Positions 55,153-63,585 of a DNA stretch of 64,000 nt are shown here, in pieces (position 1 is the stretch's first letter; every line of letters starts with the position of its first letter). The stretch lies in NCBI GenBank assembly GCA_020692325.1, contig JAIMKR010000004.1:108401-172400 (forward strand), given 5' to 3'. The stretch is from Desulfocurvus sp. (GTDB lineage Bacteria > Desulfobacterota > Desulfovibrionia > Desulfovibrionales > Desulfovibrionaceae). The notes under the pieces were generated by a model. It saw only the letters and a program-made list of their open reading frames with translations. It did not search any database and was not told the origin of the DNA. The position numbers and the translations under genes are program-made.

Positions 55153-56586
55153 ATGGGCCTAGATCGCCATCACCTGCTGAGCCTGCACACCGTGCTGGAA
55201 GGCCTGCGACAGGGCCTGTGCGAATTTTCCGGCCCGTCGCGGGTGGCGCTGGTGTACGCCCAGGTCGAAGGCGATCCCCTGTGGGTGGTGGATCCGCAGA
55301 ACCTGTTGCGCGGCCACGAACCACGTCTGCGCGAATACTTCCTTGATACGGACGAATGGCGCTCCGGCCTGCCGAGCCCGGAAGACGTGGCCTATTTCGA
55401 CCAGCTCCACGCCCGAAGGCTGGGGCTGGCGGGTATCGTGAGCCTGGGCGGACGCGCGCGCAGCGTGGCCTATCAGATGTGGTTCACGGAGCAGCACCCG
55501 AATTTGTGCTCGCCCGGTCCCACGCGTCACTGGCTGGAGTTGGCCCTGCGTCAGCTGGCCACCTGCCTGAACGGCGACGACATCCTCACGCTCGATTCCG
55601 TCTCCAACACCCTGCAGGAGATGGCCCCCCACGCGGTGTGCGACTGCATCGTGGACGAACGGGCCCGGGCCCTCGGGCCGGATACGCGGCTGCGCGTGGC
55701 CAACATCCTCGCGGCGGTCATGCAGATTTCCAAAACGCCGGAGGAGGGCGCCTGGGCGCGCGGGCGGCTGGCCTGCGTGGAGCCCTCGCGGCTGTCGCGC
55801 GTGCGTTATCTGGTGCGGCTGCCCAAGGCCGAACGCCCCCGGCTGGAGAACGGCAAACACGTGCGCAAGATGCTGCAGGCCGTGGAGCGATCCGAGCGGC
55901 TGCTCGTGTCCGACGGCGAACACATCATCGGCGTCGCATCGGGCGACCTGCCGGCCGGCAGCGTGTGTGCGAACTTCAACGGCCGGCACGGAATGCTTTT
56001 TCTCGATGGCGCGCCCGTGTGCAGTTTTTCCGACGGCGCATTCCATTCCTCCAATCGCCGCCCCAATCTCGTGACGCTGGAGGAGGCGCTGCTGGAATGG
56101 CCGCTGGACGACGGGCAGCGCACGCGGCTGTTCGCAGCCATCTCGCGGCTGGTGACCGAGGCGGGCGAGCAGAAATACGGCTGCGCGCTCATTCTTGATC
56201 CCTACACCCCGCTGTTGACCCTCTCCGGCCACGGGCTGGAAACGCCGATGCCGCTGGACGCCGACGCGCGCCTTTCCCTGGCCGCCGGGCTGGCCAAGGT
56301 GGACGGCGCGCTGCATCTTTCGGCCACGCGCAACCAGCTTTGCGGCTTCGCCTGCCTCATGGACGGCCCGAGCATCCCCGGCGAGGACCGCTCGCGCGGG
56401 GCGCGCTACAACTCCGCCCTGCGCTTCACGCACTCGCACCCGGAACTCATCGTGGTCGTCGTCTCCAGCGACCGCCCCGTCTCCGTGATGCGCAAGGGCG
56501 TGGACCTCTCCCGCCCGCCCGCGTGGCCGCCGGTCCCCACCATGCTGCGTCCGCCCCCCACCATCGCCCAGTGGCTGGCGGGCTGA
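55153..56586 (+). CDS. Diadenylate-cyclase-fold protein with altered RHR motif
   Basis: A 477-residue protein. The C-terminal part (about 345-460) has the DisA_N/DAC fold pattern: metal-binding DGA (384-386, in KVDGALHL) and, where c-di-AMP synthases have RHR, the sequence GARYNSAL with Arg418-Tyr419-Asn420. RHR residues bind ATP phosphates, so the change may alter substrate or turn the domain into a sensor. The first 340 residues contain an unrecognised region and a second beta-rich part (VSDGEHIIGVASGDLP). ATG 55153 follows GGGGGAA; an earlier in-frame GTG (55102) is less likely. It lies alone between repeats and a small gene; the partner is unknown. Confidence 0.75.
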   Translation: MGLDRHHLLSLHTVLEGLRQGLCEFSGPSRVALVYAQVEGDPLWVVDPQNLLRGHEPRLREYFLDTDEWRSGLPSPEDVAYFDQLHARRLGLAGIVSLGGRARSVAYQMWFTEQHPNLCSPGPTRHWLELALRQLATCLNGDDILTLDSVSNTLQEMAPHAVCDCIVDERARALGPDTRLRVANILAAVMQISKTPEEGAWARGRLACVEPSRLSRVRYLVRLPKAERPRLENGKHVRKMLQAVERSERLLVSDGEHIIGVASGDLPAGSVCANFNGRHGMLFLDGAPVCSFSDGAFHSSNRRPNLVTLEEALLEWPLDDGQRTRLFAAISRLVTEAGEQKYGCALILDPYTPLLTLSGHGLETPMPLDADARLSLAAGLAKVDGALHLSATRNQLCGFACLMDGPSIPGEDRSRGARYNSALRFTHSHPELIVVVVSSDRPVSVMRKGVDLSRPPAWPPVPTMLRPPPTIAQWLAG

Positions 56587-56601
56587 ACAGGAGCCAGAGT
56601 C

Positions 56602-56883
56602 ATGCGCATCCGCCCCGAGACACCGGCCGACCTCGCCGCCTTCGCCCACCGTCCCCACAGCCGGCGGGCCGAGCACCCCATCGTGATGGCGATTCCATCC
56701 GGCCACAGCGACCGCAGCCGCCCGGTCGGCGTGGAGAGCCACGCGGCAGATCTTTCCACCATCCGCTGCCTGCGGCGGCGCATGGCGTTTCCGCAGTCCT
56801 GCGACCCGCACGACAAGCCGGGCCTGTTCCTCCCGCTCATCAACGCCCAGGGCGTTGGCGACGGCGGGGACGCGTCCGAATAA
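56602..56883 (+). CDS. Small hypothetical protein with GNAT-like N-terminus
   Basis: A 93-residue frame between the DAC-fold gene and mobB, with CAGGAG upstream. The first residues, MRIRPETPADLAAF, look exactly like the start of many GNAT acetyltransferases, but the rest (Arg/His-rich, with PHSRRAEHPIVMAIPSGHS) does not follow the fold. Possibilities: a broken GNAT gene with internal deletion, or a short true gene. Composition is normal for the region. Low certainty that it is expressed. Confidence 0.35.
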   Translation: MRIRPETPADLAAFAHRPHSRRAEHPIVMAIPSGHSDRSRPVGVESHAADLSTIRCLRRRMAFPQSCDPHDKPGLFLPLINAQGVGDGGDASE

Positions 56884-56945
56884 CCGCAACGAAAAGGCGG
56901 GCGCCCCCGCGTCCGCCGCGCACCTACGACCCGAGGGAGGACCCC

Positions 56946-57650
56946 ATGCGCGCCGTCGCCATCGTCGGCTTCAAAAAATCCGGCAAGACCACTCTGGCCC
57001 TGGAACTGGCCGAGGAGCTGAGAAAACTCGGCCAGAGCGTCACGCTGGTCAAACACTCGCACCACGGCTTCGACGAACGTGTCGAGAGCGACACCGCGCG
57101 TTTCCGCGAGCACGCGGACATGGTCATGGGCTTCTCGCCCGGAGGCAGTTTCGTCTCCTGGCCGGGTGAGCTCGGCATGGCCGATCTGCTGCCGCTGGTG
57201 CGCACGGACTTCCTGGTGCTGGAGGGAGGCAAGGGAATCGGCGTCATGCCGCGCATCGTCATCGCCGGCGACGACGCCACGGCGGCGGAACTCGATCCAG
57301 AACTTGCGCTCGCCGCCTACGGCGACACCCCCCTCGACGACCTCATGGCCACGCGCGACGTGGCCGGGCTGGCGCGCATCGCCCTGCGCGGGGGATTCGC
57401 CCTGCCGGGATTGGACTGCGGGGCCTGTGGCCGCGAGAATTGCCATGGACTCGCCACGGCCATCGTCGCCGGCGAGGCCACGACCGACGACTGCGCGGCC
57501 TTGAACGGCGGCGGCATTAGCGTGCGCGTGAATGGTCAAACGCTGCCCCTCAACCCCTTCGTGGCGGGCATCCTCAAAAGCGGCATCCGGGGGATGCTCT
57601 CCGCCCTCAAAGGCTACGCGCCCGGCCCGGTGGACATCCGCTTCGACTGA
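56946..57650 (+). CDS. mobB: MobB-type GTPase fused to Fe-S motif domain
   Basis: A 234-residue protein. The N-terminal MobB P-loop domain (1-145; GFKKSGKTT near 8-16; VLEGGKGIG) binds GTP and assists attachment of nucleotide to molybdopterin. The C-terminal domain has cysteines 158, 161, 166 and 183 in a C-x2-C-G-x3-C-x16-C arrangement, the putative 4Fe-4S motif of PF04060 seen in CODH/ACS subunits (CGACGRENC, then DDC). GGGAGG lies just upstream of the ATG. No mobA is adjacent. The fusion suggests cofactor maturation tied to redox state or metal supply for Mo/W enzymes, an inference. Confidence 0.85.
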   Translation: MRAVAIVGFKKSGKTTLALELAEELRKLGQSVTLVKHSHHGFDERVESDTARFREHADMVMGFSPGGSFVSWPGELGMADLLPLVRTDFLVLEGGKGIGVMPRIVIAGDDATAAELDPELALAAYGDTPLDDLMATRDVAGLARIALRGGFALPGLDCGACGRENCHGLATAIVAGEATTDDCAALNGGGISVRVNGQTLPLNPFVAGILKSGIRGMLSALKGYAPGPVDIRFD

Positions 57651-57801
57651 GCGCGGCGACGCGCTTGTGAAGCCCGGCGCGCGGCTTGACGCGCCGGCCA
57701 CGCGGTTCTACTTGAGCCCACGACCCGCGAAGCCCGGACGGACAGCCCGGGCGCGCCCTCGCCGCCCTCCCGGCGGGGCGAAGCAGCGGGGGGAGCCCAT
57801 C

Positions 57802-58650
57802 ATGTCCGAAAAACAGCTCACCGCGCCGGATATCCTCGCCCGCAAGGGCGGCGCGAAAATCGCCATGCTCACCGCCTACGACCACCCCACCGGCCTGCTC
57901 GCCGACGCGGCCGGGGCCGACGCCATCCTCGTGGGCGACTCCGTCGGCATGGTCTGTCTTGGCCTGCCCGACACCCTGGGCGTGACCATGGCCGACATGC
58001 TGCACCACACCCGCGCCACGGCCAGGGCCGTCAAACACGCCCTGCTCGTGGCCGACATGCCTTTCCTCTCCTACCAGACCAGCGTGCCCGAGGCCGTGGC
58101 CAACGCCGGCCGCTTTCTGAGCGAGGCCGGCGCGCGCGCCGTGAAGCTGGAGGGCGGCGCGGAATTCCTGCCGCAGATCACCGCCATGCTCGACGCTGGC
58201 ATCCCGGTCATGGGCCACATCGGGCTCACGCCGCAGCAGGTGGCGCGATTCGGCGGCTTCAAAACCCAGGGCAAGACCGCCCAGGCCGCGCGCAAACTCG
58301 TGGACGACGCGCTCGCCCTGGCCGAAGCCGGCTGCTTCGCCGTGGTCCTCGAGGCCGTGCCCGACGAGGTCGCCGCGCACATCACCGAACGCTGCCCCGT
58401 GCCGACCATCGGCATCGGCGCCGGCCCCCACTGCGACGGCCAAGTGCTCGTGCAGCACGACGTGCTGGGCCTGTGCCCCGGCGTAAAGCCCAAATTCGTC
58501 AAACGCTACGCCGACCTCTGGACCCCGGCCCGGGAGGCGCTCGCCGCCTACTGCGACGAGGTGCGCGAGGGCTCCTTCCCCGCCGAGGCGCATACCCGCC
58601 ACATGGCGGAGGACGAGCTCGCCGCGTTCAACACCCGGCGGGACGGTTAG
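57802..58650 (+). CDS. panB: 3-methyl-2-oxobutanoate hydroxymethyltransferase
   Basis: First committed enzyme of pantothenate synthesis: moves a hydroxymethyl group from methylene-tetrahydrofolate to 2-oxoisovalerate, giving ketopantoate. The 282-residue product has normal length. Signatures: MLTAYDHPTGLLADAAG, ILVGDSVGMV with metal-binding Asp, ADMPF, AVKLEGG, VMGHIGLTPQ, VPTIGIGAGPHCDGQVLV. A GGGGGGAG site precedes the ATG. It is followed after three bases by a membrane protein gene; no other pan genes are near. Confidence 0.96.
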   Translation: MSEKQLTAPDILARKGGAKIAMLTAYDHPTGLLADAAGADAILVGDSVGMVCLGLPDTLGVTMADMLHHTRATARAVKHALLVADMPFLSYQTSVPEAVANAGRFLSEAGARAVKLEGGAEFLPQITAMLDAGIPVMGHIGLTPQQVARFGGFKTQGKTAQAARKLVDDALALAEAGCFAVVLEAVPDEVAAHITERCPVPTIGIGAGPHCDGQVLVQHDVLGLCPGVKPKFVKRYADLWTPAREALAAYCDEVREGSFPAEAHTRHMAEDELAAFNTRRDG

Positions 58651-58653
58651 CCC

Positions 58654-59628
58654 GTGGCAGCGGCCGTCGCGCCCCTCACGCTGTCCGTGCTCTGGCACGG
58701 CCTCACCATCCCGCTCTCGCGCATGCTGTTCTCCGTGAGCATTGGCCTGTTCGTGGGCACGCTCATCGAGGCCCTGCAGTGGACACGCGGCGTGGCCAAG
58801 ATCGCACAACCCCTGGTGCGCCTGGGACGCCTGAAGGATGTGGCCGGCGCCAGCTTCTCCCTGGCGTTTTTCTCCGGCGCGGCCGCCAACACCATGCTTT
58901 CCGACGCTTACGAGCGCGGCGAAATCTCTAAACGCGAGGTGATGCTCTCCAACCTCTTCAACAGTCTGCCCACCTACTTCCTCCACCTGCCTACGCTGTT
59001 CTTCATCGCCGCGCCGTTCATCGGACCAGCCGCCGCACTGTATGTGAGCCTCACCGTGGCCGCCGCGTTCCTGCGCACACTGGCCATCATTCTGCTCGGC
59101 CGGTTCACCCTGCCGCCCCTGCCGAAAGGCTGCGTCGCCTGCCTGCTCGGCGAGGACAAGCGCTTCAACTGGCGCAATGCGCTGGAAAAGACCTGGAAGC
59201 GCTTCAAACGCCGGCTGCCGCGCATGATCTTCTACACCATCCCCATCTACGTGCTGTTCTTCTTCCTCAAGCGCTGGGGCGCGTTCGACGCCATGGAAGA
59301 CTACATGGCCCACCACGTGGCCTTCCTCTCCTGGCTGCCACCCCAGGCCATGGGCATCATCGCCTTCCACCTGGCCGCCGAAACAACCGCCGGCTACGCC
59401 GCCGCCGGCGCTCTCGTCGCCACCGGAGGACTCACCACCAAGCAACTCGTCCTCGCCCTGCTCGTCGGCAACATCCTCTCCTCGCCCGTGCGCGCCGTGC
59501 GCCACCAGTTTCCGTACTACGCCGGCATCTTCAAGCCCGCGCTCGCCCTCAACCTCATCATCTCCAACCAGGCCATGCGCGCCTCCAGCATCGCCCTCAT
59601 CACCCTCTGCTACGCCCTCTGGGGCTAA
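58654..59628 (+). CDS. Membrane protein of the nucleoside-recognition (Gate) family
   Basis: A 324-residue polytopic protein with about eight hydrophobic segments. It has the Gate-domain pattern (FSGAAANTMLSDAYERGEISKREVML, FNSLPTYFLHLPTLFF; second half GGLTTKQLVLALLVGNILSSPVR), in two halves related to each other. GTG start three bases after the panB stop, so translationally coupled. Family members occur in spore maturation proteins and transporters; substrate here unknown. Link to pantothenate transport is only positional. Confidence 0.8.
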   Translation: MAAAVAPLTLSVLWHGLTIPLSRMLFSVSIGLFVGTLIEALQWTRGVAKIAQPLVRLGRLKDVAGASFSLAFFSGAAANTMLSDAYERGEISKREVMLSNLFNSLPTYFLHLPTLFFIAAPFIGPAAALYVSLTVAAAFLRTLAIILLGRFTLPPLPKGCVACLLGEDKRFNWRNALEKTWKRFKRRLPRMIFYTIPIYVLFFFLKRWGAFDAMEDYMAHHVAFLSWLPPQAMGIIAFHLAAETTAGYAAAGALVATGGLTTKQLVLALLVGNILSSPVRAVRHQFPYYAGIFKPALALNLIISNQAMRASSIALITLCYALWG

Positions 59629-59648
59629 CGCCCCCAGCGTCGCCGGGA

Positions 59649-59760
59649 CCTGGGATCATCCCAGGGGTTCCGCCCCTGGACCCCGCCAAAGGGCATTCGC
59701 CCTTTGGAATCCCACATTCTGGGCTGTTTGCCGCCGCGAAGCCGTCGGCAAACAGCCCAG
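59649..59760 (-). repeat. Composite multi-hairpin element R2, copy 4 (inverted)
   Basis: H1 is a 15-bp stem: CTGGGCTGTTTGCCG (59719-59733) with CGGCAAACAGCCCAG (59746-59760). H2 CCAAAGGGC (59686-59694), GCCCTTTGG (59699-59707). H3 CCAGGGG (59661-59667) with CCCCTGG (59673-59679). On the minus strand the order and the AATGTGGGATT link match copy 1. Confidence 0.8.
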
Positions 59761-59820
59761 ACAGGTGCGGATTCTCTTGGCATCGACGAGAGCGAAACGC
59801 CGCACGCAGCAAAGAGAGGG

Positions 59821-59886
59821 AAGCCTTTCCTTCACGCAGGGTTCAGGGGGCGCGCAACCCCCTGGCCGCCGGAGGCATCCTCCAAC
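59821..59886 (-). repeat. R3-type hairpin module, inverted
   Basis: On the minus strand: TGCCTCCGGCGGCC, then AGGGGGTTGCGCGCCCCCT, then GAACCCTGCGTGAAGG, the same series as 31615-31668. Confidence 0.65.
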
Positions 59887-59903
59887 CACAACATGGCGAC
59901 GCG

Positions 59904-59990
59904 GGGACATGCTCCGCAGGCCAAGGGGCATCCGCCCCTTGGGACCCTGTTCAAGGAAAGGCCACGCTTTCCATATGCGCGGGGTTCCAG
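59904..59990 (-). repeat. R3 repeat unit, copy 3 (inverted)
   Basis: CATGCTCCGCAGGCC, then hairpin CCAAGGGGC-ATCC-GCCCCTTGG, then CCTGTTCAAGGAAAGGCC and CCATATGCGCGG: the reverse complement of the unit at 54727 and 54873. Confidence 0.8.
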
Positions 59991-60093
59991 GGGACGCGTG
60001 GTCCCGGCGGCCGGAGGCATATCCCGGCCGCAACCTCCCGGCAGAGCGCGAAGACGAAATCCCCAATATGGCGATGGAGCCCGGACCTGCCCA

Positions 60094-60165
60094 TGTCACC
60101 TTTAAAAGCCTTTGGGAAAGGGGCGCGGGGGGAGAACCTTTCCGCTCCGCTGGAAAGGTTTCCCT
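60094..60165 (+). repeat. Dispersed hairpin repeat R1, copy d
   Basis: GTCACCTTTAAAAGCCTTTGG then AACCTTTCC (60135-60143) and GGAAAGGTT (60152-60160). The loop is GCTCCGCT, with a 5-base duplication (CCGCT) relative to the other copies. Confidence 0.8.
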
Positions 60166-60256
60166 TCGATTCGCCTTCCCCGTCCACGCCACGAAAAAAC
60201 GCCCCGACCGCATCAACAACGGCCGGGGCGCTTGTCTTGTCGTAACGGGGGGCGGG

Positions 60257-62308
60257 CTACAAGGGGTAGTCGAGCGCCTCGGGGATCATGACGTCGGTGA
60301 GGGCTTCGCCGGCACGATCGCGGGCGAGGCGGGCCCCGGCGAGGCTGGCGTCGAGTTCCGCACGCAGGACGGCGAACTCGCTGGCGGCGGCCTCGTCAAG
60401 ATCGGCGACGTAACCGTAGACAAGCTCGGCGCAAATGCGGCCGACTTCACCAGCGGCGCGGGCGTTCTGGATGGTGGCGAGGTCGGCGAAGAAGCCCACG
60501 GTGTCCTCGATGCTCTCGGCGAGCATGGGATTCTCGGGTCCCTTGACCTTGAGTTCGCGCACGTCATCGACGAAGCAGCGGGCGGCCATGAGCCAGGCCA
60601 GCGCGTCAGCGAGGGGGAAGGTGACGCCCTGCCGGTTGCCGCTGTAGAGCTTCTTGCCCTCGACGTCCCGGCTGGTCTGCATCCGCGCGATGGTCCAGAG
60701 CCACAGGCGCATGGCCCGGGCCAGGGGCTTGGTGCCGGCGTCGGGCCAGGAGGTGACCTGGGCGTCGAGTTCGTCGATCCAGTGGCCCATGAGGGCGAGG
60801 AACACGGGATTGGTCATGGTGGCGGTCATGTGACGGCGCTGCACCACCTCGGGTCCCTCGTAGGTGGCCTCCAGCTGGGTGTCGGTCCACTTCTGGAACA
60901 GGAAGCCGGGGCAGTCCTCGGTGACGCCGTAGCCGCCGGCGAGGGCCACGGCCTCGCGCATCATGTTCGCCCCCACGCCCGGGCACCAGAGCTTGCAGGC
61001 GGGGATGATCACGTTGGTCTCGGCGTCAAGGTAGATGCACTGGACGAAGACGTCATCCGAGAGTTCGGCGAATCGGGTGGCGTCGCGCTTGTCCTCGGGG
61101 GAGAAGAGGAGGTCGAGGAATTCCAGAACGCGCGGCTCCATTTTCTTGAGGGCGCTCATCTGGGCGCGCGGGCCGGTGACGCCCTGCTCGTGGAAGAGGA
61201 CCTCCTTGCGCTTTTCGAGCGGGTCGAGGAGGTCGGCCTTGCGGGCGGCGTCGAAGCCCAGCGAGCAGCCGGCCTCGCCGCAGGCCCAGAGGTCGGCCAG
61301 ACGCTGCACGGCGTCCTCCTTCATCTGCAGACCCTGATCGTAGCGCGGGGTGCCAGGCTGGGCGTCGCCGCCGCGGAAGCGGCCGCGATGGTAGCGGATG
61401 ATGGGCTCGACGGCCGAGAGCAGCTTGGCCGAGGTCATGATGCCGACCGGGATGCGCGTGCGATGGAACACGGAGCCGATGATCTCGGCGTGGCTGTAAT
61501 TCGGGACGATGACTCCGTCCTTGACGGTGTAACCACCGATGATGCGGCTGGCGGGCACGCGCAAGGTGAGGATGGGGTCGCGGGTGCTGGAGAGCTGGTG
61601 GACCATTTTCCTGGTCACCGCGCCGCGGTCGAACTGGCCGGGGTCGTCCTTCTCCAGAATGATCATGCACGAGCCCTTGATGCGCTCGTCGTCGCTGTTG
61701 ACGGCGGCGGTGACGAAGTCGGCGAAGTCCATGCCGGTGATGAACCGGCCGCGCTTGACGACCTCGAGCATGGGCTCCTCGCCCTCCTTCCACTCGGCCA
61801 CGCGGACCTTGCTGGTGAGGATGCCGGTATCCACGCCGACGAAGGGCAGCGGCTCGGTGAGGGCGAAGGCCCCGCGCAGGGTCTTGCGGCCCTCGGCCGG
61901 GCAGGCGGCGGTCATGTAGTGGTCGCGCTGCTCGGGAGTGCCTTTTTCGTGGATGGGGGCGAGCGCCAGGTTGGTGGCCAGGCCGCAGGTGGCGGCGCCG
62001 GCATCGACCCAGGAAAGCTCGAAGGTGGTCAGGCACAGGGCGAAATTCTTGGGACCGTCGATGTAGCCGCCCTGCGCCGTGTCCATGTACAGGGCGGTGA
62101 GGCCGGAGGCGTCGAAGGCGTCCAGCAGGGTGTTTTTCTGCTCGTCCCACTCGTGTGTGTGGCGCGCGCCGTCGGCGACCATGCGGGCCACATGGCCGCG
62201 CGCCACGCCGCGGGCGGACTGGACGACCATCTGCAGGTCGTAGCGGTCGGTGTAACGCCACATGATTTGACGGATGTCGTCACCGGGCAGTGTCGCGAGT
62301 TTGCTCAT
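60257..62308 (-). CDS. Large acyl-CoA dehydrogenase family protein
   Basis: A 683-residue FAD enzyme. Acyl-CoA dehydrogenase pattern: FALTEPLPFVG (FAD/substrate region, longer than the usual LTEPxAGSD), GAVTRKMVHQLSSTRD, and the C-terminal LAGGYGVTEDCPG with catalytic Glu in ATYEGPEVVQRRHM. It is longer than short-chain types (about 380) but similar to very-long-chain-like types with an added C-terminal domain (from about residue 520). The ATG at 62308 follows GAGG and is chosen over the longer open frame, which has no family support. Substrate and electron acceptor (ETF or other) unknown; alone in its transcript. Confidence 0.85.
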   Translation of the reverse strand: MSKLATLPGDDIRQIMWRYTDRYDLQMVVQSARGVARGHVARMVADGARHTHEWDEQKNTLLDAFDASGLTALYMDTAQGGYIDGPKNFALCLTTFELSWVDAGAATCGLATNLALAPIHEKGTPEQRDHYMTAACPAEGRKTLRGAFALTEPLPFVGVDTGILTSKVRVAEWKEGEEPMLEVVKRGRFITGMDFADFVTAAVNSDDERIKGSCMIILEKDDPGQFDRGAVTRKMVHQLSSTRDPILTLRVPASRIIGGYTVKDGVIVPNYSHAEIIGSVFHRTRIPVGIMTSAKLLSAVEPIIRYHRGRFRGGDAQPGTPRYDQGLQMKEDAVQRLADLWACGEAGCSLGFDAARKADLLDPLEKRKEVLFHEQGVTGPRAQMSALKKMEPRVLEFLDLLFSPEDKRDATRFAELSDDVFVQCIYLDAETNVIIPACKLWCPGVGANMMREAVALAGGYGVTEDCPGFLFQKWTDTQLEATYEGPEVVQRRHMTATMTNPVFLALMGHWIDELDAQVTSWPDAGTKPLARAMRLWLWTIARMQTSRDVEGKKLYSGNRQGVTFPLADALAWLMAARCFVDDVRELKVKGPENPMLAESIEDTVGFFADLATIQNARAAGEVGRICAELVYGYVADLDEAAASEFAVLRAELDASLAGARLARDRAGEALTDVMIPEALDYPL

Positions 62309-62409
62309 GCGATAACCTCGTTGGCAGGCAGTATTTATAGGGGCAGTGCGAATCGCAGGGTGCCGGATGTGCTGGCTTGCATACGGCATTCGGACCGTGG
62401 CGTCAAAGG

Positions 62410-63585
62410 CTAAGTATTCCAGCGCGGCCCGGTCGCCGTGGCTTGGGCCAGGGCGGCGTAATCCCCGGCCATGCGCCCGACGACGAAGCGGCGTTCGCCC
62501 CTGGCGCGGGCGGCGCGACCAAGACGCCGGGCCAAAACCGGATCGGCCAGCAGGGTACGGGCCGTGCACACGAGACCTGCGTCGTCGCCGGGTTTCGCCA
62601 GCAAGCCGGTTTCGCCATCCACGACGATCTCCGACACGCCGCCCACGACGAAGGACGCCACGGGCAGCTCCATGGAGGCGGCCTCCAGCAACACCAGGGG
62701 ATGATTGTCCGCCAAGGTCGGATAGACGAGGACATCGGCCGCGCGCATGAGCAGCCGCAGCTTGGCCCGGTCCACATAGGGCCAGACCGTCAGTCCGTCG
62801 CGGCCGCCGGCCTCGTCGCCCCCGGCGGCGAAGGCCAGGGCGTCCGGCAGCCCCGCGCGCAGGGCGCTCCAGAACTCCGGCCAGCGCGCACCGGATTTGT
62901 ACGCGGCGCGGGCTCCGCCGTGGGCGGCGAAAAGCGCCACCCGCGCTCCGGGCGCGACGCCGAGCGTGGCCCGGGCGCGCGTGCGCGTGGGAAGCTGGGC
63001 GAGGGGGGGCCAGGGCACGCCATTGGGGATGACGCGCGGCGGGTTCTCCGGCAGCACATCGCGCGCCAGCCCCGCCAACCAGTGCGAGGGCGCGACGATC
63101 ACCGGCGCGAGTGCCCGAAGGAGCTCCAGCGTCTCGGTCTGCCGCGCGCGGGCGTCGGGAAAGCCGCGCGGGCAGTCGGCCGCGCAGGCGGGGAAATGCG
63201 GGCAATTCAGCGGATAGGCGCAACCGCCTGTGAGGACCGAGGCGTCGTGCAGGGTCAAAAACGAGGGCTGGGCCGGCGGGATCCGCGTCAATCCGCCCAA
63301 CAGGGCCGGCCAGTCCGTGCTGGTGTGCAAATGCGCGCGCGTTTCAGCCGGCCAGCCGGCGAGCAGACGGGCGAAGTCCCCGGGCGACGTGGGGCCGAAG
63401 AGCGGCGGCGCGGAACGGTCGCCAGTCATGGCGAGCGCCTCGGGGTCGGTCTCGGCCACCTCGCAGGAAAGGGCGGCGGGGTCCCCGGCGGCGATTTGCG
63501 CCGCGAGCAGCAGCCGGGCCACACGCACGGCCCCGCCCCGGTACGGCAGTGTGGCGTGGTGCAGCACGCCAGCGCCGTGTGTCAT
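62410..63585 (-). CDS. Glycosyltransferase of the GT4 type
   Basis: A 391-residue GT-B protein with N-terminal acceptor half (YRGGAVRVARLLLAAQ, PSFLTLHDASVLTGGCAYPLNC) and C-terminal nucleotide-sugar half (PYVDRAKLRLLMRAADVLVYP, ASMELPVASFVVGGVSEIVVDGE with the E-x7-E). A cysteine-rich stretch (NCPHFPACAADCP) in the N-terminal half is typical of a subgroup of capsule/polysaccharide GT4 enzymes. The start ATG overlaps the stop of the upstream gene (ATGA on the minus strand), so translation is coupled. It likely works in surface polysaccharide or lipopolysaccharide synthesis. Confidence 0.85.
   Translation of the reverse strand: MTHGAGVLHHATLPYRGGAVRVARLLLAAQIAAGDPAALSCEVAETDPEALAMTGDRSAPPLFGPTSPGDFARLLAGWPAETRAHLHTSTDWPALLGGLTRIPPAQPSFLTLHDASVLTGGCAYPLNCPHFPACAADCPRGFPDARARQTETLELLRALAPVIVAPSHWLAGLARDVLPENPPRVIPNGVPWPPLAQLPTRTRARATLGVAPGARVALFAAHGGARAAYKSGARWPEFWSALRAGLPDALAFAAGGDEAGGRDGLTVWPYVDRAKLRLLMRAADVLVYPTLADNHPLVLLEAASMELPVASFVVGGVSEIVVDGETGLLAKPGDDAGLVCTARTLLADPVLARRLGRAARARGERRFVVGRMAGDYAALAQATATGPRWNT

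Larger units (their letters stand above)
59629..60256. other. Convergent intergenic region with three repeat families
   Basis: 628 bases between two convergent genes, no gene supported. From left: inverted R2 element, a short unassigned gap, inverted R3-type modules (59821-59886 and 59904-60040) and R1 copy d. The final part (60190-60250) has GGGGCG dyad sequence that may terminate the acyl-CoA dehydrogenase gene. Confidence 0.65.

Noticed and set aside
62309-63223. N-terminal extension of the acyl-CoA dehydrogenase (988-residue frame)
   Set aside because: The extra 305 residues are antisense-like Arg/Gly-rich sequence overlapping the glycosyltransferase gene; the 683-residue start has its own ribosome site.
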